A DNA stretch of 64,000 nt, taken from JAICXG01 sp036825615. GTDB lineage: Bacteria; Verrucomicrobiota; Verrucomicrobiia; Chthoniobacterales; UBA10450. The first letter of the stretch is position 1. The number at the start of each line of letters is the position of its first letter. The notes under the pieces are model-generated. The model did no database searches and was not told the origin of the DNA. It saw only the letters and a list, made by a program, of their open reading frames with translations. The stretch covers positions 9,009 through 73,008 of the forward strand of contig DAISXY010000020.1 in assembly GCA_036825615.1 (NCBI GenBank), read 5' to 3'. Shown piece by piece: positions 25,010 to 33,025 of the stretch. The translations under genes and the position numbers were made by a program.

Positions 25010-25291
25010 TCAATCAGCGGCGCCGCCGGTAATTTCCCCGACTTCGGGCACCTCTAGTTCGGTTAGCTGTTGCATTTCCGCGAGCGCCTGATAGGTGCGG
25101 GCGGCTTCGGCTTCATCCACTTTGCTCAAGGCGAAGCCGACATGGACAAGGACGTAATCGCCCTTTGTCACCTCCGGTGTGTATTCGAGACAGACTTGTT
25201 TCACAATTCCGCCAAAATTCGCCTTGCCCATCCGCACGCCATTGGGATCGGTCGAGATTTCAATCAGTTTTCCCGGAATCGCGAGACACAT
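25010..25291 (-). CDS. hypC: Hydrogenase assembly chaperone HypC
   Basis: 93 residues. The N-terminus MCLAIPGKLIEI carries the essential Cys2 that, after removal of Met1, binds the iron unit. The conserved core GDYVLVHVGFALSKVDEAEA is present. HypC holds the Fe(CN)2CO precursor with HypD and delivers it to the hydrogenase large subunit. It lies two bases after the stop of a second, degenerate hypC-like gene on the same strand. Confidence 0.95.
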   Translation of the reverse strand: MCLAIPGKLIEISTDPNGVRMGKANFGGIVKQVCLEYTPEVTKGDYVLVHVGFALSKVDEAEAARTYQALAEMQQLTELEVPEVGEITGGAAD

Positions 25292-25293
25292 CG

Positions 25294-25506
25294 TTAGCTC
25301 CTGGCTTCGCTGTCGCTTCCAACCTGCGGTTCTTCCCTGACTTTTGCGATCGCGACCCCATCGCAGAGCAAAACCTTATCACCAGGCGCCGCCGCTGTCA
25401 GGAGTTCGAGCGGCACTTTCCGGCTCGCACCGCTCACGCGCACACGGCCAATGCGCATCCCATTTTCATTCGTGACCTCCATCAGCTGACCGTAAAGCAG
25501 GTTCAT
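25294..25506 (-). CDS. Second HypC/HupF-like protein lacking Cys2
   Basis: 70 residues. The beta-barrel pattern resembles HypC: MEVTNENGMRIGRVRV, PGDKVLLCDGVAIAKV. The start MNLLYGQLM has no MCLxxP motif, so the iron-binding Cys2 is missing; one Cys remains inside (LLCDG). It may act as a dedicated chaperone for the large subunit or as a regulator. Its start overlaps the FNT gene stop by 4 bases and hypC follows after 2 bases, so translation is coupled. Confidence 0.7.
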   Translation of the reverse strand: MNLLYGQLMEVTNENGMRIGRVRVSGASRKVPLELLTAAAPGDKVLLCDGVAIAKVREEPQVGSDSEARS

Positions 25507-26330
25507 TTCTCTTTTTGTTCTTCCGCCTCAAAAAACTCGGCGTGCGCCCCCACCGCGACGAGCGCGACCCCGCCGATCACATTCCCAATCAGCACCGGAA
25601 CGAGAAAATTGATGAGATAAGATCCGAACCCAAGCGCGCCGCTACAAACCAGATAACCAGTTTCGACACTGCCGGCGATGATGTGCGGCGTATCCGCCAG
25701 GCCGATGAGATAACTCAGGATAATGATCACCCAGATGCGGGCTGACTCGGCGAAGGGCAGGAGCCAGACCATGAGCGCGATGACCCAGCCGGCAACGATC
25801 CCGCGCAGGATGAGCGTGCCGAAGCCGGCCTCGAGCACATGTTTTCCCATCTGGACGAATTCAGAGCGCGCCTCCGGCGAAAACACCGGCGTGCGTGCGG
25901 CAAAGGCCGCGAAGGCGAAGGTTCCGATGATGTTCATGATAAACACGATCGCCCAGAGGCGGGCGACGTTGCCGAGAATGCCGAGATGTTTCGCCCGCAA
26001 AAGCGGCAGGATCACGGTGAGCGTGTTCTTGGTGAAAAGTTGCTGCCGGCCGAGAATCACAATGAGAAATCCAAAGCTGTAGCCGAGCATCGTGACGAGC
26101 GGCGCCCAGGGTGCCTTAGGCAGATATTGGCGCAGGAGTCCTTGGCCGAGCATCGAAAACCCCATCGACAATCCGGCTGCCAGCCCGGAAAGCGCGAGCT
26201 CGACCCCGTTGCGCTCCAGCTCGTGTTCGCCCTCGGCGTAAATGGCTTCGTAAATCACTTCCCCGGGCGGGGCAGTCCGGTCGATGACTTCTTCCTCCTT
26301 CTTCTGTTGATGGAGTCGCGCGTTCTTCAT
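25503..26330 (-). CDS. Formate/nitrite transporter (FNT) family protein, YfdC-like
   Basis: 275 residues with six membrane spans after a 45-residue cytoplasmic N-terminus that contains an acidic/basic helix (HQQKKEEEVIDR). The segment GRQQLFTKNTLTVILPLL matches the discontinuous helix of FNT channels, in the YfdC-like branch. FNT proteins conduct small monocarboxylates, nitrite or hydrosulfide. The gene lies inside the hyp cluster, overlapping hypF upstream and the hypC-like gene downstream by 4 bases each, which ties it to hydrogenase metabolism; formate is a reasonable guess. Confidence 0.85.
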   Translation of the reverse strand: MKNARLHQQKKEEEVIDRTAPPGEVIYEAIYAEGEHELERNGVELALSGLAAGLSMGFSMLGQGLLRQYLPKAPWAPLVTMLGYSFGFLIVILGRQQLFTKNTLTVILPLLRAKHLGILGNVARLWAIVFIMNIIGTFAFAAFAARTPVFSPEARSEFVQMGKHVLEAGFGTLILRGIVAGWVIALMVWLLPFAESARIWVIIILSYLIGLADTPHIIAGSVETGYLVCSGALGFGSYLINFLVPVLIGNVIGGVALVAVGAHAEFFEAEEQKEK

Positions 26331-28603
26331 GGGCGCTTCCCTTTCTGCCAGCTCACAGCCATCGCCTGTCCAAGCGCGATCCCGCCGTCGTTAGGCGGGA
26401 TGCGCTGGTGCCAGATCGGGTCGAACCCATTCCGCCGGAGCCGGACCACAACCGTTTCGGTAAGCAAACGGTTTTGAAAGCAACCGCCGGTCAGGACGAC
26501 TTTGCTCTGCCCGACACGCTGCGCCGTCGCCACGATAGCCTCGCTCAACATATGATGAAATTTGGCCGCGACCGAACCGGTCGGCGCTCCGGTCTGTATA
26601 TCGCTGAGCAGGGCGCGAATGGCCGGTTCCCAATCAATTACAATGGGAGATTCGCCACTGAGGTGAAACGGGTAGGCCTCGGCAGTTGCGTTCTCAGCGG
26701 CGAATTCCAGTTCCATTGCCGCCTGTCCTTCGAATGAGCTCCGTTGCCGCAAGCCTGCGAGCGCCGCGACCCCGTCGAAGAGCCGGCCAACACTTGAAGT
26801 AAGCGGGGCGTTGATTTTTCTCGTGAGCATCTGCCGGAGAATCGCGATCTCGTTAGGCGAAAAATTCTTCAACAACTCCGGTTTACCCCAGAGATCGTCC
26901 CTCAGCATTTCATGCAGCAACCCGAGGGCGCTTCGTCGCGGTTCCTTGATCGCCTGGTCACCGCCCGGGAGCGGGAACGGCCGCAGGTGCGCGACGCGCT
27001 CGAAGCTGCCGTCGCGCTCGGCGAGGAGAAACTCTCCGCCCCAGATTGTGCCGTCGAGGCCGTAGCCGGTGCCATCCCAGGAAACGCCGAGCGCGGGCGG
27101 CGCAATTTCGTTTTCCGCCATGCAGGCGAGAACGTGCGCCCAATGATGTTGCACGCCCATTTTCCGCCCCGGCTGCTGAAGCGCGAATTTGGTCGAGAGA
27201 TATTCCGGATGCAGATCGTGCGCGATCACCTCCGGAAACGCGTCGTAGAGCCGCGGCAAATCGGCCGCGGCGCGGGTAAAGGCATCGTGCGCGCCGGCGG
27301 TGGCGAGATCGCCAATGTGCTGGCTCACGAAAATGTCGTGCCCAATCTGGAGCGCGACCGTGTTTTTCAAATGCGCGCCGAGCGCGAGCACGGGTTCGCG
27401 ACTGTCCGGCTGCACGGCGATGGGCAAAGGCGCGTAACCGCGGGCACGACGCAACATCATGGCACGTCCGGCGATGAGCCTGACGATCGAGTCGTCAACG
27501 TGCCGAATGATCGGGCGATCGTGAACGACAAAGAAATCGGCGATTCCGCGCAACCGCTCCAGCGCTTCCACTTCATCGATACAGATCGGCTCGTCGCTCA
27601 GGTTTCCGCTTGTCGCGACGACGGGGAAATTCAGTTCGCGCAAGAGAAGATGATGCAGCGGCGTGTAGGGGAGCATGATGCCGAGCGAGGGATTTCGCGG
27701 CGCGACGGAATCGGCAAGCTCGCCGGACGAGCGCGTCCGGCGTTTTAAGAGCACGATTGGCGACTCCGGGGAGGTGAGAATTTGCTCTTCCGTCGCGCAG
27801 ACTTCGCAGTGCGCCTGCACCATCTCAAGCGACGGAAACATGAGCGCGAATGGCTTTTCTTCACGGTGTTTCCGCTCGCGCAGCCGGCGCACCGCTTCGT
27901 CATTCCGCGCATCGACCAGAAGCTGAAAACCACCCAGACCTTTGAGCGCGACGATCTTTCCCGAGCGGATTTCTTTTGCCGCCTGAAGAAGCGCTTCATC
28001 CTGTTGCGCGAGCGTTTTGCCTGACGAATCCCAAAGCTCCAATTGCGGTCCGCACTTCGCACAGGCGGTCGGCTCGGCATGGAACCGGCGATCGGCCGGG
28101 TCGCGATATTCGCGCGCGCACTCCGCGCACAGTGCGAACTTCTTCATCGCCGTATTCGCCCGGTCGTAGGGCAGTGCCTCGATGATGGAGAACCGGGGCC
28201 CGCAGTTCGTGCAGTTGGTGAACGGATAGCGAAAGCGGCGATCGTTAGGCGTGAAAATTTCCCGCAGGCAATCAGGGCAGATCGCAAGGTCGGGCAGAAT
28301 CAGCGCGCTCTTGCCGCCTTCGCCGGTGCTCTCGCGAATTTCGAAACCGTCATAGCCAACCGCGGCGAGGTGGGAAATTTCGCAGCTCTGGATGATGGCG
28401 CGCGGTGGTTTCTCGGTTCGAAGCCGTCGTCCGAAATCGGCCACGGCATCAGGCGCGCCTTCCACTTCGACGAAGACACCCTGGGCGGAATTGACGACCC
28501 AGCCGTTGAGATCGAGTTCGCTCGCCAGCCGGTAAACGAAAGGACGAAACCCGACGCCCTGCACCGCGCCCCGCACCACGATCTTCAGGCGCTGTGCTGC
28601 CAT
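26327..28603 (-). CDS. hypF: Carbamoyltransferase HypF
   Basis: 758 residues, full length. Domains in order: acylphosphatase (VRGAVQGVGFRPFVYRLA, residues 8-25), two zinc fingers with paired Cys (CPDCL, CTNCG, CAECA, CAKCG, about 108-185), YrdC-like nucleotide-binding domain (KGLGGFQLLVDA), and Kae1-like domain (HHWAHVLACMAEN; WDGTGYGLDGTIWGGEF). HypF makes carbamoyl-AMP from carbamoyl phosphate and loads HypE. It is first in the cluster (transcribed toward lower coordinates) and overlaps the FNT gene by 4 bases. hypA and hypB are absent. Confidence 0.96.
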   Translation of the reverse strand: MAAQRLKIVVRGAVQGVGFRPFVYRLASELDLNGWVVNSAQGVFVEVEGAPDAVADFGRRLRTEKPPRAIIQSCEISHLAAVGYDGFEIRESTGEGGKSALILPDLAICPDCLREIFTPNDRRFRYPFTNCTNCGPRFSIIEALPYDRANTAMKKFALCAECAREYRDPADRRFHAEPTACAKCGPQLELWDSSGKTLAQQDEALLQAAKEIRSGKIVALKGLGGFQLLVDARNDEAVRRLRERKHREEKPFALMFPSLEMVQAHCEVCATEEQILTSPESPIVLLKRRTRSSGELADSVAPRNPSLGIMLPYTPLHHLLLRELNFPVVATSGNLSDEPICIDEVEALERLRGIADFFVVHDRPIIRHVDDSIVRLIAGRAMMLRRARGYAPLPIAVQPDSREPVLALGAHLKNTVALQIGHDIFVSQHIGDLATAGAHDAFTRAAADLPRLYDAFPEVIAHDLHPEYLSTKFALQQPGRKMGVQHHWAHVLACMAENEIAPPALGVSWDGTGYGLDGTIWGGEFLLAERDGSFERVAHLRPFPLPGGDQAIKEPRRSALGLLHEMLRDDLWGKPELLKNFSPNEIAILRQMLTRKINAPLTSSVGRLFDGVAALAGLRQRSSFEGQAAMELEFAAENATAEAYPFHLSGESPIVIDWEPAIRALLSDIQTGAPTGSVAAKFHHMLSEAIVATAQRVGQSKVVLTGGCFQNRLLTETVVVRLRRNGFDPIWHQRIPPNDGGIALGQAMAVSWQKGKRP

Positions 28604-28729
28604 GGTTTGATCTCTACGCGCGGTTGCGGCGTTGGGCCAATCGATCAGCCGCTGTCGTCTGCGCGGCGGTGCGAGGGCGCACCGGCTCCAAGCGGCCGCT
28701 CACGGGCCATCTATTCTTTCCCGCGCTCT

Positions 28730-31102
28730 TCAGGCTTTGCGTCGCGCAACCAGCAGCAGATCGCGCCCGACGAGATAAAGCAGGACGGCCAGGGCAAGAA
28801 AAGGAATCATCGCGAGCAGGTCGGCATGCGGCCCGGCGAAGAAAGGGTTGTGCGCGTTCGACCATTTCTCGATCGTATCGAGGGTGTCTTTCATCGGGAT
28901 GTTCAAAAAGGCAAAGACGACCCCGGCGAGGGTGCCGCCGGCGATATAACCCGAGGCGAGGAGGACGCCGTTGCTCTTGTCGCCTTCGGCCACGAGCTGG
29001 TCTTCGGTCAACTGCGCCCCGGCATGTTTGCGGCGCGTGTACTTGTCGACAAGCCACCGGATCAAGCCACCCACCCAGACCGGCGCTGAAGTGGAGATGG
29101 GAAGATAAACCCCGACCGCGAAAGCGAGCGACGGAATTCCCGCGAGCTCGAGCACGATGGAAATAAAGACGCCAAGCAAGACCAGGCCCCACGGCAGCTC
29201 GCCGCTCAAAATCCCTTTGATGATGTAGGACATGAGGGTGGCCTTCGGGGCGCTGAATTTCTGCACGCTCGAGCCATCGGGCCGCTTGTCGTAAACACCG
29301 TTGATTCCCGGATCCACGAGGTAGACGGGCGCGCCTTGCGCGTTCACGAGGTAGCGCCCGGCGGGGCCGTTCTCGGGCGAGGTCTTGTGGTAAACGAAGT
29401 AATCGTTTGTATCGGCGCCGGCTTGCGCGCCGGTGATCCGCTCGCGTTTCGGTTTGCCTCTCGCGTCCTTCTCGTAATCGGCGGGATTGGCGTGAAACGT
29501 TGCGGCAAAGGCAAAATCTTTGTTCCCGGAAACCGGAACGTAAATCGTGCCCGAATCGTTCAGTTTCATCAGGATCGGCCCGATGACGAGACAGGAAGCA
29601 AGGGTGCCAATGAGAATCGCGAGCTGCTGATATTTCGGAGTCGCGCCGATAAGGAACCCGGTCTTCAAATCCTGCGAGGTCGTGCCGCCGTTGGACGAGG
29701 CGATGCACACGATCCCGCCGATCGAGAGCGCGGTGACAAAGTAGGGCGGCGCGGTCCAGCCAACGATGAGAAACACGAGACAGGTTAAGAGCAGGGTCGC
29801 GACCGTGATTCCGGAAGTGGGGCAGGAAGAGGAACCGACTTCGCCCGTGAGCCGTGAGGAAACAGTCGTGAAAATGAATCCGATCCCGACGATGAGGAGC
29901 GCGCCTAACAAGTTGAAGCGCAGGTTGAGCTGCGGCGCGAGCATGATGAGGACGAGCAGGAGAATGATCCCGCCGATCACCCATCTCATCGAAAGATCTT
30001 GATCCGTCCGCGCCGCCGTCGCTTTTTCCGCGCGCGCGCCGCGCAGGTCCGAGAGCCCGCCTTTCAAGCCGTGCCAGATCAAAGGGATCGAGCGAATCAG
30101 ACTGATAATCCCGCCCGCCGCGACCGCGCCCGCGCCGATGTAGAGAATGTAGCCGTGCTGGATTTGATCGATGCTCATGTCGGCGATCGCGCGCCCGGTC
30201 TCGGGTGCGACGGGCCCGGTGCCTAACGATCCGAAGTATTTGATCGCAGGGATGAGCACGAGGTAGGAGAGGACGCCGCCGCCCATCATCATCCCGGCGA
30301 TTCGCGGGCCAATGATGTAGCCGACACCGAGCAACGCGGGATTGTTCTCGAGAGAAATCGAAGCGCCGACGAACGGTTTCCCGAAAACCTTCTCCGGGAT
30401 TTCTTTCAGCGTCTTCAAAATCTCCAGCGCGCCATAGTAGAGAAAGCCGATGAGGAACCCGCCGATGATCACTTTGCCGCCGCTGACCGCTTCGTCCGCC
30501 GTCGCGAGATCGCCTTCCGCTTCCCGCACCGATGCGCGCGACTCCGCGGACGCTCCCGCTTTCAAGACCTCGGCGCAGGCGGTGCCTTCCGGATATTTCA
30601 AATAGCCGTGTTGATGCACGATCAGGGCCCGGCGCGTCGGGATCATCATGAGAATGCCTAACAACCCACCGAGGATCGCGACCAGCATGACGCGGGTGAT
30701 CTCGAGGTCGAACCCGAGGATCATGATCGCGGGCATCGTTACGCCGAGACCGAAGGCGATCGATTCCCCGGCCGAACCGGCGGTCTGGACGATGTTGTTT
30801 TCGAGGATGGTCGAGTCGCGCAGTCCGAATTTGGAGAGAACGCGAAAAATGGTGATCGCGAGGACTGCGACGGGAATCGAAGCGCTTACCGTGACACCGA
30901 CTTTCAGCACCAGGTAAAGCGACGAGGCGCCAAAGACGACCCCGAGCAAAGTGCCGATGATGATCGGAAGCGGAGTGAATTCGCGCAGCCGCGCCCGATC
31001 GGGCACAAACGGACGGAAGCTCGCCAGAATCGGATTGTCAGGTTTGAACCCGACGATGTCCGGCATCTCGTTAGGCGGATTACGGAGATCGATTTCTGCC
31101 AT
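28730..31102 (-). CDS. OPT family oligopeptide transporter, paralogue 1
   Basis: About 790 residues; ATG at 31102 chosen (a TTG lies two codons earlier). Many membrane spans in the oligopeptide/metal-chelate transporter pattern, with PEGTACAEVLKAG (residues about 160) and DLKTGFLIGATP as family landmarks. A large periplasmic loop of about 90 residues around 525-615 (YVPVSGNKDFAFAATF onward) is inserted between late spans. OPT proteins import peptides or metal-siderophore complexes using the proton gradient. Its first 34 codons are duplicated at 32802-32903. A second OPT gene follows upstream at 33026-35137. Confidence 0.88.
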   Translation of the reverse strand: MAEIDLRNPPNEMPDIVGFKPDNPILASFRPFVPDRARLREFTPLPIIIGTLLGVVFGASSLYLVLKVGVTVSASIPVAVLAITIFRVLSKFGLRDSTILENNIVQTAGSAGESIAFGLGVTMPAIMILGFDLEITRVMLVAILGGLLGILMMIPTRRALIVHQHGYLKYPEGTACAEVLKAGASAESRASVREAEGDLATADEAVSGGKVIIGGFLIGFLYYGALEILKTLKEIPEKVFGKPFVGASISLENNPALLGVGYIIGPRIAGMMMGGGVLSYLVLIPAIKYFGSLGTGPVAPETGRAIADMSIDQIQHGYILYIGAGAVAAGGIISLIRSIPLIWHGLKGGLSDLRGARAEKATAARTDQDLSMRWVIGGIILLLVLIMLAPQLNLRFNLLGALLIVGIGFIFTTVSSRLTGEVGSSSCPTSGITVATLLLTCLVFLIVGWTAPPYFVTALSIGGIVCIASSNGGTTSQDLKTGFLIGATPKYQQLAILIGTLASCLVIGPILMKLNDSGTIYVPVSGNKDFAFAATFHANPADYEKDARGKPKRERITGAQAGADTNDYFVYHKTSPENGPAGRYLVNAQGAPVYLVDPGINGVYDKRPDGSSVQKFSAPKATLMSYIIKGILSGELPWGLVLLGVFISIVLELAGIPSLAFAVGVYLPISTSAPVWVGGLIRWLVDKYTRRKHAGAQLTEDQLVAEGDKSNGVLLASGYIAGGTLAGVVFAFLNIPMKDTLDTIEKWSNAHNPFFAGPHADLLAMIPFLALAVLLYLVGRDLLLVARRKA

Positions 31103-31156
31103 TCCCAACAGCTCGACGGAGCAGCATTGACGCCCACCTAAGCCGGGCGCGCAACT

Positions 31157-31455
31157 TTAACGGCGCAAAAGCGCAGCCGGTCTAATCTGACGCAACGCCA
31201 GGTGCAGACATTCGAGCGGGGGCTTTTCGCCTAGTGCGAAATCCAGCTCATGCGCGCTCACCAGCTCGGAATACTCCCCGATCGACAAACGCTTTACCCG
31301 GCGCAGTGACGCCAGCGGTGAGAGATCAGCCAGATCGCAGCGCGAGACCTTGACATCCTCGAGCGCTGGGAAAAATCCGAGCGCCGTCAGGTCGCGCAAC
31401 GGTCGGTCGAATATACCGGAGCCGCCAAAATGCGTCACCCTCGCCGCGGATTTCA
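31157..31455 (-). pseudogene. Leucine-rich-repeat fragment downstream of the kelch gene
   Basis: A minus-strand reading frame ending at 31157 contains about 95 residues with LRR-like spacing: RDLTALGFFPALEDVKVSRC, LSPLASLRRVKRLSIGEY. It has no start of its own: upstream it runs into the kelch gene out of frame (kelch stop at 31453). The best reading is the 3' remnant of an LRR gene, joined to the kelch gene by a rearrangement. Expression is unlikely, except by frameshift or reinitiation at the kelch stop. Confidence 0.5.
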
Positions 31456-32625
31456 GCGGTGCTGGCGTCCCAGTTCGGCGCTGGCCAGAAGACCGTGACC
31501 GCCATTGCCAAGTCCCCCTGCCGCGAGGACGGTGCGGTCTGGTAGCAACGTCGCCGTGTGATAACCGCGTGCGGTGTTGAGGTTGCCGGTGACGGTCCAA
31601 GTCCCGCTCGTCGGATCGTATGCTTCGGAGATCGCGGAAAAGACATAATCACTATCATATCCTCCCACCACAAGGACGGTGCGGTTCCGTAACAACGTGG
31701 CCGTGTGAAAAGCGTGCGCGATGTTGAGGCTGCCGGTCGTGGTCCAGCTCCGGCTCGCCGGGTTGTAGAGTTCGGCGCTGGCGGAAACGCCGTTGTTGTC
31801 ATAGCCTCCTGCGACAAGGACCTTGCCGTTCTGCAGCAACGTGGCCGTGTGAAAAGTGCGCGCGGTGTTGAGGCTGCCGATGGGAGTCCAGGTCCCGCTC
31901 GCTGGGTCGTATAGTTCGGCGCTCGCCGAGAAAACGCTGTAATTAACATATCCCGCGGCTACAAGGACCGTGCCATTCTGCAGCAACGTCGCTGTGTGAG
32001 AAGCGCGGCCTGTGTTAAGGTTACCGGTGGCAGTCCAAGTCCCGCTCACCGGGTCATAAAGTTCGGCGCTGCCCGAGACAGTGGTGCCGTCGATGGCCCC
32101 GCCTGTTACAAGAACCATGCCGTTCTGGAGCAACGTCGCCGTGTGAAAAATGTGGGCTATGTTAAGGCTGCCGGTGGGAGTCCAAGCCCCGCTCACTGGG
32201 TCGTACAGTTCGGCGCTCGTAGAATAGCCATCGCTATTTCCCCCGGCCACGAGAACCATACCGTTTTGCATCAGCGTCGCCGTGTGATAACCGCGTGCCG
32301 TATTGAGGCTGCCCGTGGTTGTCCAAGTCCTGCTGCTGGGATCGTAGAGCTCGGCGGTCGCGACAGCGCCATCCCTGTCGAATCCCCCGGCGACAAGGAC
32401 GATGCCGTTTGGGAGCAGCGTCGCCGAGTGACCATACCGTTCGCTGCTGAGCCGCCCTGCGCTCCTCCAGGTCCAACTCGCCAGGGCGTCGTCAGAGCCG
32501 GTTGGACAGCCATCCGAGGGTGAGTCGATCGCCAGTGCCTGGGGCACAAGCCCCAAGCAACCGAGCGTCAGTGCGATGAGAAGCGGTAGAATGGTTGCAT
32601 TCCTGGATTGAGTCAGTGGATTCAT
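31453..32625 (-). CDS. Exported kelch-repeat beta-propeller protein
   Basis: 390 residues. A signal peptide (LPLLIALTLGCLGLVPQALA) ends near residue 32. The rest is seven kelch units of about 47-50 residues, each with H-[ST]-A-T-L-[LM]-x-N-G-x-V-L-V-x-G-G and Y-D-P-x-S-x-x-W. Seven blades would close a propeller. AAGGAG lies 7 bases before the ATG. Base composition is lower in GC than its neighbours and no GCCTAACGA word occurs in it. It lies between two OPT genes, flanked by an LRR fragment and an OPT 5' fragment, so it probably arrived by recombination. Confidence 0.8.
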   Translation of the reverse strand: MNPLTQSRNATILPLLIALTLGCLGLVPQALAIDSPSDGCPTGSDDALASWTWRSAGRLSSERYGHSATLLPNGIVLVAGGFDRDGAVATAELYDPSSRTWTTTGSLNTARGYHTATLMQNGMVLVAGGNSDGYSTSAELYDPVSGAWTPTGSLNIAHIFHTATLLQNGMVLVTGGAIDGTTVSGSAELYDPVSGTWTATGNLNTGRASHTATLLQNGTVLVAAGYVNYSVFSASAELYDPASGTWTPIGSLNTARTFHTATLLQNGKVLVAGGYDNNGVSASAELYNPASRSWTTTGSLNIAHAFHTATLLRNRTVLVVGGYDSDYVFSAISEAYDPTSGTWTVTGNLNTARGYHTATLLPDRTVLAAGGLGNGGHGLLASAELGRQHR

Positions 32626-33025
32626 AGGTTTCTCCTTCCTTTTCCCCCGCTACATTGATTCTGCGGTTCGCGGGTCCGGAAGGAGCGAAGAACCTAGCGG
32701 GGAATTGTCTTCCGCCTGTTCGAATCCGTTCGAGATAGAGGCTGGAGAAAGTACGCCAGCTTGTCAAACCAGAAAACCCGCAACCCCGCATCGTTCCACC
32801 CGGGGACAAAGGGACGGAAGCTCGCCAGAACCGGATTGTCAGGTTTGTACCCGACGATGTCCGGCATTTCGTTAGGCGGGTTACGGAGATCGATTTCTGC
32901 CATGCGGAATTCCCGACCGTTTGCAGCCTAACGAGTCATGCGATGCTCCCGGCCGCATTCTGTTTTATCACCGATCTGATGAACCACCAACTTCCGCTGC
33001 GATTCGCGGGCCAGTGCCTGACCAA
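32626..33025. other. Intergenic region with OPT remnant
   Basis: About 400 bases between the kelch gene and the second OPT gene. It contains the kelch ribosome-binding site, the OPT 5' fragment at 32802-32903 (listed separately) and one GCCTAACGA copy at 32926-32934. A 70-residue open frame across it (32694-32903) is OPT only for its first 34 residues and unrelated afterwards. Nothing else is supported. Confidence 0.6.
32802..32903 (-). pseudogene. Duplicated 5' end of an OPT transporter gene
   Basis: The first 34 codons (MAEIDLRNPPNEMPDIVG and on to FRPFVP) repeat the start of the OPT gene that begins at 31102. By eye the DNA differs at only about six of 102 positions. The similarity starts exactly at the ATG and ends after the FVP codons, after which the frame continues with unrelated sequence to 32694. 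It is too short to encode a transporter. It marks either a decayed OPT paralogue or the boundary of the insertion that brought in the kelch gene. Confidence 0.75.

Noticed and set aside
28614..29984. A 456-residue frame on minus overlapping the OPT gene
   Set aside because: Arg/His/Pro-rich, no domain, fully inside a confirmed gene in another frame.
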